From assembly GCA_007571365.1 (NCBI GenBank), contig RKRN01000214.1:1-37403 (forward strand): 37,403 nt of DNA. The letters run 5' to 3'. This DNA is from Candidatus Latescibacterota bacterium. GTDB taxonomy: Bacteria > Latescibacterota > UBA2968 > UBA8231. Within the stretch, counting starts at the first letter, position 1; each line of letters starts with the position of its first letter. The notes under the pieces were generated by a model. That model was not told the DNA's origin. It did not search any database and worked only from the letters and a program-made list of their open reading frames with translations. The position numbers and the translations under genes are program-made. Positions 30,097 through 37,403 of the stretch are shown here, piece after piece.

Positions 30097-31898
30097 CCAT
30101 ACACTACGAAGGGCAGACGGAGTTCGTCGCCACCGACCAGCAGGCCAAACCCTTGCGGCTGTTCGTCACTTGTCCGGCGGGCTTGGAAGCGGGTGCCGAC
30201 GTACGCGTTTCGGTCAGCACGTTCCATTCCTATTCCCGCCAGTGGACCCTGGCCGATCCTTTTGTCGAGGGCGGCGAGGGCGTAGTGGTGCTCGGGCATG
30301 GTCTGCCCGGCGACTGGACCGATATGACGCGGGGTGGCGACGGGCCAGCGGGCGGCGGGCTGGTAGGGCGGCCGCTCAACGAACTCTACTTGTGTACCAT
30401 TCAGGTCACCAAATCGCTAAGTGCCGGGGCGCGGCTGGTCTTTCCCTTTGGCGTGGTGCCGTCGCCGTACGCGGATATAAGCGGTGCCCTGCAGGTGCGA
30501 GTGCGGCGCCCCGAAGCTGAGGTTTTCGAGAAGGTGGGAGCCCCCATTGCGCTGGGCAACGCCCCCGGCCCCCTAACGCGGCTAGAAGGGCGCGTCTCTG
30601 CTACGGCGGATGCTCAGGGCAAGCACCGGGCGGTAGTCTTTGCGACCGATGATCATCTCAATCCAATACCTAGCTACCGGGGGACGGTGACTTTGCAGGC
30701 CGACGGCGCGGTCGCCGGGCTGCCCGCTGAGGTAGCAATGGGTGCTGACGGGCGGGGCGTGGTCGAGGGCCTGGCCGTGCCGGGCGACGGTCCAGTCCGC
30801 ATCACTGTGCGCGATGTAGAACGCGGTTTAGCAGCGCAGAGCGGTCCGACGCAAGCCGTCGGCGAGCGCGGCCACTATTTCGGCGGCATCCACTTCCACA
30901 CGCGGCTTTCGGTGGATGGCGACCGGGAGCCGCGGGCGGCCTACGCCTATGCCCGCGACTTTCTCAACCTCGACGTAATCGCGATGACCGACCACGCGCC
31001 AATTGGCCCCGGCTGGGCCGAATGCTTGGCGGTCAATGAGGAATTTTACGAGCCGGGCCGCTTTGTGACGATTCCGGCGTGGGAAAGCTCCAATGCCTAT
31101 GGGCACGCCAACCTCTATCTGCGGACGCCAGAAGTTGATGGCGGCACTTGGCACTGGCAACCGGAGCTATGCCCTGCGGAAGTGGTTTGGGACGAGGACG
31201 TGGTCATGGTGCCGCACCATCCCAACTGCGGCCAGCCCATCGAGTACGGCAAGCACCGCGAGGTCATGGGCAAGACGTTTTACTGGTCGCAATACCACTG
31301 GGAGTTCCCCAACAAGCGGGCCAGACTGGTAGAAATCGTCCAAGGGCGGGGCAATTTTGAAGCCGACGCGCTCGACGAGTACTGGGGTATCCGCTTAGGA
31401 GGGCTGGGGGCTGCGGTGCAGGACGCTTTTGCCCGCGGCTGGCGCTTGGGATTTGTGGCCGGCACCGACAATCATCAGGGACACCCGACCCAAAAGCCAG
31501 GCGGCTACGTGGGGATGACCTGTTTCCGGGCGACCGAGCTGACCCGCGAGGCCGTGTGGCAGGCGATGGACGAGCGTCGGACCTATGCGACTTCGGGTGT
31601 GCCGATTGTCTGCGACTATGCGGTCAACGGGGTGCGCTCGGGCGCGGAGGGTGCGTTGGCAGCCGGAGCAAAAGTGCATTTTTCCGCCAGCCTACACGGT
31701 ACTGCGCCGATTGAGCGGGTGGAGATCATCGCCAACGGGCAATGCGTCTGGCAGGACGCGCCCAACGCTTGGGACGTAGAAATCAACGGGGCCGAGCTGC
31801 CGGTGCCAGCGGGCGCGTGGGCCTATTACTATCTGCGGCTGCGGCAGCAGGACGGGCATCGGGCGTGGTTGAGTCCAGTGTGGTTGGACCGAGCATGA
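30081..31898 (+). CDS. CehA/McbA-type PHP-domain metallohydrolase
   Basis: The 605-residue protein has an N-terminal beta-sandwich half (about residues 1-260, including TVTLQADGAVAGLPAEVAMG, similar to 'DUF3604-like' Ig modules). A PHP-type metal site follows: His271 and His273 in IHFHTRLS, Asp304-His305 in MTDHAP, Glu in IPAWESS, His-His in MVPHHPN, and TDNH near residue 463. Relatives hydrolyse esters or amides (carbaryl hydrolase CehA is one), but most natural substrates are unknown. There is no signal peptide. The ATG at 30081 is preceded by GAGGAG and overlaps the HAD gene. The stop overlaps the start of the YwbE-family gene as ATGA. Confidence 0.88.
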   Translation: MYEQLAIHYEGQTEFVATDQQAKPLRLFVTCPAGLEAGADVRVSVSTFHSYSRQWTLADPFVEGGEGVVVLGHGLPGDWTDMTRGGDGPAGGGLVGRPLNELYLCTIQVTKSLSAGARLVFPFGVVPSPYADISGALQVRVRRPEAEVFEKVGAPIALGNAPGPLTRLEGRVSATADAQGKHRAVVFATDDHLNPIPSYRGTVTLQADGAVAGLPAEVAMGADGRGVVEGLAVPGDGPVRITVRDVERGLAAQSGPTQAVGERGHYFGGIHFHTRLSVDGDREPRAAYAYARDFLNLDVIAMTDHAPIGPGWAECLAVNEEFYEPGRFVTIPAWESSNAYGHANLYLRTPEVDGGTWHWQPELCPAEVVWDEDVVMVPHHPNCGQPIEYGKHREVMGKTFYWSQYHWEFPNKRARLVEIVQGRGNFEADALDEYWGIRLGGLGAAVQDAFARGWRLGFVAGTDNHQGHPTQKPGGYVGMTCFRATELTREAVWQAMDERRTYATSGVPIVCDYAVNGVRSGAEGALAAGAKVHFSASLHGTAPIERVEIIANGQCVWQDAPNAWDVEINGAELPVPAGAWAYYYLRLRQQDGHRAWLSPVWLDRA

Positions 31899-32089
31899 AC
31901 CCAACGCGCCGAGCCGATATAGAGCGCGGGATGCGCGTTGCCATCGTGCAGAAGCAAGACCAGCGCACCGGGCGGCTGACCGCAGGCGTCGTGCGGGATA
32001 TTCTGACCAAGTCGGCGACGCATCCGCACGGGATTAAGGTGCGCTTGGAGACCGGCCAAGTTGGCCGGGTCAAGCAGGTGAGCGGTTAG
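31895..32089 (+). CDS. ywbE: YwbE-family protein (DUF2196)
   Basis: The 64-residue protein MNPTRRADIERGMRVAIVQK... contains KQDQRTGRLTAGVVRDILT, HPHGIKVRLE and GQVGRVKQV, the invariant features of the DUF2196/YwbE family. Its function is not established. The ATG overlaps the stop of the PHP gene (ATGA), so translation is coupled. Its end is three bases from the end of the convergent DUF6785-type gene. Confidence 0.92.
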   Translation: MNPTRRADIERGMRVAIVQKQDQRTGRLTAGVVRDILTKSATHPHGIKVRLETGQVGRVKQVSG

Positions 32090-32092
32090 CAG

Positions 32093-33988
32093 TTAGAAAT
32101 AGTAGAACGAATAGACCAGCGACGAGCCGCCCACGCCGACGCACGCCCCCATGATAAACCCCAAAAAGAGCGGCCGTACTTTCCGGTAGAGCACGACTCC
32201 CCCGTAGCTAATCAGAATCGATTTAACGAGCCAAGCGAGGAACATCCCAAACCAGTCGCCGCGCACGGTATTGGTCAGGGCTACGGCCAGCCCTACCGGG
32301 TGCAGCGGCCAGCCGGCGAGGCGGTGCTGGGCGAAAGAGAGCAGCCCGGCGAGTCCAGCGCCAAAGCCGGTGAACAGGGTGGTCAGGTGCTGGGGCGGAT
32401 GCGGGTTGTTGACTGTTTTGGCGACCCAGCCCCACTTGCTCAGTGGCGAGGCGATGTAGTACCAGCGGAAGCCGTGCATCATGCCGTGCTGATAGCCCAG
32501 CCAGATATAGACCGCGATGGTGGTAATTGCGCTGACGACGAGGGCCGAGGCGAGGAAGAACAGCAGCTTGCGGGCACTGATTTTTTCTTGGACCTCCTCG
32601 CAGACTTTGAAGGCGTGGGCTAGGGTGCCCATGAAAAACAGTTGCACGTCGGCGGCCCAAACCATGTTGAGCCCCATAGCGGTAAGCCCCTTATCGCCAA
32701 AATAGGCCGTGCCGAAGATGTTGGTAAAAAGCGGCGGGATGGAATGAGGCGCGCGCAGCCGCCCCAAGCCGGTCTGCACCAGCAAGCGCGCCGTGCCCAA
32801 AAAGACCAACAGGGCGACCAGCAGAAAGGCCAAGCTCCAGCCGAGGGACAAGCCGGTGGCGTGGAGGAAGTACGCCATGTAGCTCAGGCCGGCGACTCCC
32901 ATCAGGGCCGAGGTGCGCGGCGCGGGCAGGGGCGAGTCCGGGCCTTTTGCGCCGCTGGCGATGATGCGCCACTGGTCTTTGAGGAAATCGCGCGACATCC
33001 ACAGCGACGAGATGATCAGGAAGATGAGCGCCCCCATCTGCTGATGCGACATCAGCACTGAGACCTGTTGGTGCGGCTGGGCTGGGAGGTTGACCACAAC
33101 ACCCAAAAAGCCCAACAAGCCGTGTTCGAGATAGACGAGGATGTGAAAGAGCCAGACGCTCAAGAGCACATGGAGGTTGAGCAGATAGCCCAAGCCGACG
33201 ACGAGGAAGTTGACGTTGAGCGCATAAGAAATGCCGAGGCGGCGCAAAAAGATGCGCGTGGAGGGGATGCCGAAGTTGTGGATGGTCTCAAAGTCGAACA
33301 CTTGGTCGAGCATGTTGACGGTTGGGATGCTTGCGGCAATGAAAAAACCGGCCCAGAACAGCGGGTTCCTAAAGAGGCTTTTGGCCGGGTTTTCCACGCT
33401 TTCGACCATCGCCGTCGGCACTACGGCCAAGGGATAGACCAAGCGCTCGCCGCTGGCCCATTGGTGGTGGAGCAGGGCGATCAGCGAGAAGCTGACGAGG
33501 AAGAAGGCGACCATAAAAAGGCCCCAGAAGATAGAAGGGCCGAGCCAGGCCTCCCACGGCAGCGGCGCATCGGCGGGAGCCCCCTCGAAGAGGTTGCGAA
33601 TCATCTCCAGGTCGCGCGGGGCGGCCCAGTCGGGAATGTAGTCCCAGAGGAGTTCGCGCCAGTTGTTTTCCGGGGTGGCGTAGTAGAACGCGCCGGCGAG
33701 CAGGGGGATAAAATAGCCGCCAAAGCCCATAGTCGGCAGGACGGTGGCCACCATCAGGGCGGCGTAGATGAGGGCAAAAGTCGAAGTCGGCAGCCGCAGC
33801 AAGGGCCGAATCAGCGCGAGTAGCAAGGCGGTAAGCGCAACCCAGAACAGGGCGAAGATGACGCCGACGGTATTGAAGTGATCGGCGTAGCCCGAGTAGT
33901 GGTCGAGCAGGATGTAGCTGCGCACCCCGATGAAGTTGTGGCCGACGCACAGCACCATGGCCAGCGTCCATTCGAGAGCCGGGCGCAT
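32093..33988 (-). CDS. DUF6785-type polytopic membrane protein (OPT-superfamily-like)
   Basis: The 631-residue integral membrane protein has about 12-14 hydrophobic helices. It shows the conserved features of a family found in Planctomycetes, Latescibacteria and Poribacteria: FGGYFIPLLAGAFYY, FSLIALLHHQWASGERLVYPLAVVP, and a C-terminal GWPLHPVGLAV with RGDWFGMFLAW segment. The pattern resembles oligopeptide-transporter superfamily members. It is the last gene of the importer operon, 11 bp after the binding-protein gene. It could be an accessory transporter for the same compound; this is inferred from position. Confidence 0.83.
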   Translation of the reverse strand: MRPALEWTLAMVLCVGHNFIGVRSYILLDHYSGYADHFNTVGVIFALFWVALTALLLALIRPLLRLPTSTFALIYAALMVATVLPTMGFGGYFIPLLAGAFYYATPENNWRELLWDYIPDWAAPRDLEMIRNLFEGAPADAPLPWEAWLGPSIFWGLFMVAFFLVSFSLIALLHHQWASGERLVYPLAVVPTAMVESVENPAKSLFRNPLFWAGFFIAASIPTVNMLDQVFDFETIHNFGIPSTRIFLRRLGISYALNVNFLVVGLGYLLNLHVLLSVWLFHILVYLEHGLLGFLGVVVNLPAQPHQQVSVLMSHQQMGALIFLIISSLWMSRDFLKDQWRIIASGAKGPDSPLPAPRTSALMGVAGLSYMAYFLHATGLSLGWSLAFLLVALLVFLGTARLLVQTGLGRLRAPHSIPPLFTNIFGTAYFGDKGLTAMGLNMVWAADVQLFFMGTLAHAFKVCEEVQEKISARKLLFFLASALVVSAITTIAVYIWLGYQHGMMHGFRWYYIASPLSKWGWVAKTVNNPHPPQHLTTLFTGFGAGLAGLLSFAQHRLAGWPLHPVGLAVALTNTVRGDWFGMFLAWLVKSILISYGGVVLYRKVRPLFLGFIMGACVGVGGSSLVYSFYYF

Positions 33989-33999
33989 CCCTTGCGAGC

Positions 34000-35301
34000 T
34001 CAGGTCGAAGCCTTGCGCCCGGCCTCCCAGTCGGCGTCGAGCATGTTGAGCAGCGCATCTACGTCGCGGTTGCCGGCTTGGATTTCCTGCATGATGCGGG
34101 CCAAGGTGAGCACGAAGCCGGTGGGGGGGTAGTCCTCAATCGAGATGAAGTAGCCGGGCGTCCAGCCCCAGTGGTCGAGGTTGGTGCTCATGCGCTCAAA
34201 GAGACGCTGAGTGGGGCCCCAAGTGCTTTTGGGGCCGTCGACGCCGGCGATTTGGGTGGCGTTGAGCAACATGCCCTCGGCGTTGAGATACGCCTGATAG
34301 ACCGCTGGATGGTAGTAGGCTTCGAGCACGGCGAGGGCTTGGTCGTAGTAGGAACCTTGGGCACTAGCGGTCATGGCCCACCCGCGCTGCTGGTTGGACG
34401 TGTTGATGAAGAGGGGCTGGTGGCCGGTCATGGAGGGAATGGGCCAGTACTCGATTTCAAAGTCGACCTGTAGCGGCTCAACGTCGCCGCTCATCCAGCA
34501 GCCCATCATCCAAGTGGCGGCGTGCTCGTTGAAGAAGTCGCGCTGCTCTTCGTTGTACCCATCGCTCAGCGAGCCTTTCTCGACAAAGTTGTCGAGCAGC
34601 GCGATCATGTTGGCCATGATGGTGTGCATCAGCGGATCGGCAGCAAAGGTGATTTCGCCGCGGTCGCGGCGCACCGTCCAAGAAGGCTCGGCGGCCGGGC
34701 GGGTTGGGTCGTAGAGGTTGGTCTGAATGGCGTAGGAGAGGGGTACGCCGGCCGACCACTCGCGGCCTCCATAGACGAGGGGCTTGTACCCAGCGGCTTT
34801 TATCGCATGCAGGGCCGCGATAAAGGCGTCCCAAGTCTGTGGCGGCTCGGTGATACCGGCCTCGGCCCAGATGCGCTTGTTGACGGCGATGCCGGTGATC
34901 TGGCGGCCGACTTGGGCCGTGTAGTACTGGCCGTTGTGCAACGGTGGCAAGTTTTGGCCCACCCGGTCGTAGAGTGCGCGGGGAATGGGAAGCAAGTGTC
35001 CACCGTTGGCTAGGAATTTGGTGTAGTCGAGGGTCATTACCACGTGGGGCAGGTCGCCGGTGGCAATGGCGCGGCGGTAGTACGCGCCAGCGTCTTCGTT
35101 GCCCAAGTCAATCAGCTCCAGCGTCCAGCCGGGGTTCCGGCGCTCGAAGGTGGCCTTCCAGATGTCCCAGTGGACTTGGAAGCCGGGTCGGCCGCCGATG
35201 TTGCGGGTGACGCGTACGACGCGGGCATCTTCCTCGCTGGCGCAGGCCCCGAAGGCGAGGAAGGCGGCGAGGGCAAGGGTTGCGAATTTGGCAAGAGGCA
35301 T
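34000..35301 (-). CDS. ABC importer solute-binding lipoprotein (sugar type)
   Basis: From the ATG at 35301 the 433-residue product has a lipoprotein signal with lipobox AFGAC (MPLAKFATLALAAFLAFGAC). The family 1 binding fold shows FQVHWDIWKATFERRNPGWTLELIDL, DLPHVVMTLDYTKFLANGGHLLPI, IAVNKRIWAEAGITEPPQTWDAFIAA and, near the end, FVLTLARIMQEIQAGN. A longer frame from 35427 would read into the permease gene and lacks a signal at its start. The gene lies 14 bp after the second permease gene, in the usual order for carbohydrate uptake class 1 importers. Confidence 0.92.
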   Translation of the reverse strand: MPLAKFATLALAAFLAFGACASEEDARVVRVTRNIGGRPGFQVHWDIWKATFERRNPGWTLELIDLGNEDAGAYYRRAIATGDLPHVVMTLDYTKFLANGGHLLPIPRALYDRVGQNLPPLHNGQYYTAQVGRQITGIAVNKRIWAEAGITEPPQTWDAFIAALHAIKAAGYKPLVYGGREWSAGVPLSYAIQTNLYDPTRPAAEPSWTVRRDRGEITFAADPLMHTIMANMIALLDNFVEKGSLSDGYNEEQRDFFNEHAATWMMGCWMSGDVEPLQVDFEIEYWPIPSMTGHQPLFINTSNQQRGWAMTASAQGSYYDQALAVLEAYYHPAVYQAYLNAEGMLLNATQIAGVDGPKSTWGPTQRLFERMSTNLDHWGWTPGYFISIEDYPPTGFVLTLARIMQEIQAGNRDVDALLNMLDADWEAGRKAST

Positions 35302-35315
35302 GGTTGGTGGCCAGC

Positions 35316-36134
35316 CTAACGAATGGAGCCAGCGGTCAGTCCTTTGACGAAGCGGCGCTGCATGGCAAGATAGAGTATAGTTACCGGCAGCGACAAGACC
35401 ACCACGCCGGCGAAGATGTAGTTCCAATTCTTGACGTACTTGTCCGAGAGAAAGCGCCAGAGCTGCACGAAGGCCAGTTCGCCCTTATTGGTTCCCATGA
35501 GGATGAAGGCGTGCGGGAAGTCATTCCAAGTAAAAAGGCCCCAAAAGATGATGATCGTCGCCGTGCAGGGCGTCAAAAGCGGGAAGATCACGCGCCAGAA
35601 GGTGCCCACGGGCGTGCAACCGTCAATCAGCGCGGCTTCTTCGAGATCGCGAGGGATGGAGCGCATGAAGCCGCTGTAGATGAACAGACACAAGGGCAGG
35701 CCGTAGGACACGTAGTGCAGCCAGAGGGCAAAATACGTGTAGCCGATGCCGAGAAAGTTGAACTGGCGCAACAGCGGCAGCATGAGAATCTGGAACGGCA
35801 CGGTAATGCCGGCTAAAAAGAAAATACGCCAGAAATGGCCCGTGCTCATGCGGCGGCGCGTGAGGGAGTACGCGGCCATGGAGGCGACGACGATGAGGGT
35901 AGTGATAACGGCAACGCACATCAGCAGGCTGTTGAGCATGGGCGCGGCCAGCTTAATGCCGGTGAAGATGTAGTGGTAGTTTTCGAGGGTCGGTGCTTCG
36001 GGCAGTGCCACGGGCGAGCGGATGATTTCCGGCAGGGTCTTGAACGAGTTGAGCAGCGCCAGCAAACAGGGCGATACGTAGAGCAGCCCTAAGAGCAGCA
36101 TCCCAAGTTCGAAGAGAGGCAGACGGCGTTTCAC
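35316..36134 (-). CDS. ABC sugar importer permease (UgpE/MalG type)
   Basis: The 272-residue inner-membrane permease has six predicted helices. The cytoplasmic EAA loop reads EEAALIDGCTPVGTFWRVIFPLLTPCT, which contacts the ATPase. The start is GTG 36134 in a GTGA overlap with the upstream permease stop. It pairs with 36131-37018 to form the channel. No ATP-binding subunit is encoded in the window. Confidence 0.95.
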   Translation of the reverse strand: MKRRLPLFELGMLLLGLLYVSPCLLALLNSFKTLPEIIRSPVALPEAPTLENYHYIFTGIKLAAPMLNSLLMCVAVITTLIVVASMAAYSLTRRRMSTGHFWRIFFLAGITVPFQILMLPLLRQFNFLGIGYTYFALWLHYVSYGLPLCLFIYSGFMRSIPRDLEEAALIDGCTPVGTFWRVIFPLLTPCTATIIIFWGLFTWNDFPHAFILMGTNKGELAFVQLWRFLSDKYVKNWNYIFAGVVVLSLPVTILYLAMQRRFVKGLTAGSIR

Positions 36135-37018
36135 AGATCGGTCTCGCGGCGCTGGAAGAAGGCGACTTGCAGGGCTGCGACCAAGACTAGGAAGGCGAAG
36201 ACGACAAAGGCAATGGCCGAAGCATAGCCTTGGCGGTCGTTTTCCGTGCCGAGCCAGTAGATGTAGTAGCCGGCGGTAAAGGTGCGGTAGCCAGGGCCGC
36301 CTTGGGTGGTGACCAAGATCTGTGGGAAGAGATTGATGCCGGTGATGAGGGCGATGACCGAGTTGGTCTTAATCATCGGCATGAGCACCGGGACTTGCAC
36401 TCGGTAGAAGGTTGCCAAGGGGCCAGCCCCCTCGATCTGCGCGGCCTCGTAGAGTTCGTTGGGGATGGTCTGTAGCCCGGCGAGAAAGATGGTGGTATAG
36501 AAGCCGAGGCCGTGCCAGAGAACCAAGGCGAGAATGAAGTAGGGCACCAGTGCCGGATCGCCCATCCAATCTTGGGCCAGCCAGTCAAAGCCAAAGGCGC
36601 GCAGCAGGGTGTTTATGGCCCCGGTGCGATAGTTGGCTAGATATTGGAAGAGCAGGGCGCTGACGAGGATGCTGAGAATAAATGGATAGAAAAACAGCCC
36701 GCGCACTAGGCCGCGCATGACTTTCATGCGATCTAGGAGCACGGCTAAGACGAGCGACAGCGCGGTGTAGCCGATGACGATCAGGCCCGTTTCAAAGAGG
36801 GTGAAGCGCAAAGCAGCAAAGAAGCGGTCGTCGCCGAGCAGTTCGCGGAAGTTGTCCAAGCCGATAAAGCGGGGGGCTTTGGTCCAGCCAGACCAGTCGG
36901 TTAGACCGTAGGCAAACCCGAGTAGAGTCGGCAAGGCGAAAAAGGCTAGGTAGAGGAATATGGCTGGGCCGCAGAGCAGAGCTGAGGCCGTGTATTTTTC
37001 GCTGAAAGCTCGCTGCAT
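36131..37018 (-). CDS. ABC sugar importer permease (UgpA/MalF type)
   Basis: The product is 295 residues from ATG 37018; an upstream ATG at 37057 would add 13 residues with no membrane or family features. Predicted helices start with LLCGPAIFLYLAFFALPTLLG. The EAA loop is ELYEAAQIEGAGPLATFYRVQVPVLMPM. It is the first gene of the importer operon (permease, permease, binding lipoprotein, DUF6785-type protein). The 177 bp upstream to the next gene hold a REP-like hairpin; I see no clear promoter. Confidence 0.95.
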   Translation of the reverse strand: MQRAFSEKYTASALLCGPAIFLYLAFFALPTLLGFAYGLTDWSGWTKAPRFIGLDNFRELLGDDRFFAALRFTLFETGLIVIGYTALSLVLAVLLDRMKVMRGLVRGLFFYPFILSILVSALLFQYLANYRTGAINTLLRAFGFDWLAQDWMGDPALVPYFILALVLWHGLGFYTTIFLAGLQTIPNELYEAAQIEGAGPLATFYRVQVPVLMPMIKTNSVIALITGINLFPQILVTTQGGPGYRTFTAGYYIYWLGTENDRQGYASAIAFVVFAFLVLVAALQVAFFQRRETDL

Positions 37019-37104
37019 GATGGATTGGGACAAGTGCGTGAAACAACGGGGCCTCAACCGAATCCTGCGGTGCGTGTTGTACTTAATTGGCTGATGTCAC
37101 GCGG

Positions 37105-37180
37105 TCCGGGCCCATGGTTCCGGGCCCTTCGACAATCAGGGCTCCCCGCCGCTGGTCGCCGCGGGCTGAGCGTGTCGAAG
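37105..37180. repeat. REP-like hairpin element with adjacent 9 bp direct repeat
   Basis: Arms CTTCGACA (37127-37134) and TGTCGAAG (37173-37180) are perfect inverted repeats. Pairing continues imperfectly inside (CAG with CTG, CCCGC with GCGGG) around a short loop. Intergenic hairpins with CTTCGACA...TGTCGAAG ends are common in many high-GC bacterial genomes. Just before it, TCCGGGCCC occurs twice (37105-37113 and 37119-37127) around ATGGT. It may act as a transcriptional or mRNA-processing barrier between two minus-strand genes. Confidence 0.6.
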
Positions 37181-37235
37181 CCAGCTCCAAGAGGCCGACC
37201 GCTGCGACCGCTACGGCCTAACGTCCGTTGAGGAA

Positions 37236-37403
37236 TTACGCCCGCGCCTCGTCTAACACCTGTCTAAATTCATCCATGCTGGCGGCGCGTATGGCCGTGC
37301 GGTGCAACTGCTTGAGGCGTTGCAAGTCGTCGATAGAGGCAAGGCGATCCGAGAGGGAACGCGCCTCACCCAGACCAAAGCGAGTCTCCAACACATCGAG
37401 GAT
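37236..37403 (-). CDS. Unidentified protein, C-terminal 55 residues (truncated by window edge)
   Basis: On the minus strand the frame is open from the window edge to TAA at 37238-37236 and reads ILDVLETRFGLGEARSLSDR, then LASIDDLQRLKQLHRTAIRA and SMDEFRQVLDEARA. The helix-rich ending '(L)LETRFG...l..i.dl..L..lh..a....s...f...L' is commonly seen at the end of Rpn/DUF4351-type nuclease-like and related hypothetical proteins. That match is by pattern only, and the main domain lies outside the window. Confidence 0.55.
   Translation of the reverse strand: MLDVLETRFGLGEARSLSDRLASIDDLQRLKQLHRTAIRAASMDEFRQVLDEARA

Noticed and set aside
33068..33823. A 251-codon plus-strand frame within the DUF6785-type gene
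   Set aside because: It is highly charged Glu/Gln/Arg sequence, the typical antisense of a hydrophobic membrane protein, and has no start signal.

Overview
The window is a GC-rich segment of a Gram-negative-type genome. It carries signal peptides with lipoboxes, predicted outer-membrane beta-barrels, surface proteins with FlgD-like C-terminal tails, a two-domain SurA-like parvulin, a sulfatase, a phytanoyl-CoA dioxygenase family protein, a CRTAC1 (FG-GAP/ASPIC-UnbV) protein and a DUF6785-type membrane protein. This mix is usual in uncultured FCB-related lineages such as Latescibacterota or Poribacteria. The assignment is an inference from gene content; no rRNA or marker gene is present.

Left part (1-6100): a truncated TPR protein converges on a CRTAC1-type lipoprotein, and a small 4-oxalocrotonate tautomerase-like gene converges on a pentapeptide-repeat membrane protein. 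Each tail-to-tail junction is interrupted by an AT-richer toxin-antitoxin cassette: HicAB at 559-1079, and a PIN-domain (DUF3368-like) toxin with its antitoxin at about 3206-4115. Each cassette is bracketed by direct copies of the host 3' ends, a perfect 25 bp repeat (534-558 / 1080-1104) and a 53 bp repeat with four mismatches (3153-3205 / 4116-4168). The host genes remain intact. This is the most striking feature of the window.

Middle part (6142-24603): a cell-surface cluster. Three secreted paralogues (6142-8406, 17426-19336, 19389-22028) share a galactose-binding/discoidin-like region, a WSxWS block and a C-terminal FlgD-like domain with a TPNGDxxND-type motif. A tight operon encodes two paralogous large proteins with predicted beta-barrel C-termini (9068-11896, 13497-16295) and, between them, a lipoprotein with two parvulin domains (11853-13493). 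A sulfatase follows, then a secreted CBM9-like protein with its own promoter and terminator. A patch of orphan antitoxins (16340-17311) interrupts the cluster.

Right part (24701-37403): an orphan extracellular solute-binding protein; an island of less GC-rich genes (PhyH dioxygenase, a RelE/Xre toxin-antitoxin pair and a HEPN/MNT pair diverging from one large palindrome, HAD and NUDIX gene debris, an intact HAD hydrolase); a CehA/McbA-type PHP metallohydrolase; and a YwbE-family protein. On the minus strand is a sugar-type ABC importer operon (two permeases, binding lipoprotein, DUF6785-type membrane protein) with no ATPase gene. The right edge holds a REP-like hairpin and a truncated gene.

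Together the genes suggest a heterotroph equipped for surface display and scavenging of sulfated or complex glycans, in a genome colonised by many small toxin-antitoxin modules (seven complete or partial loci here).
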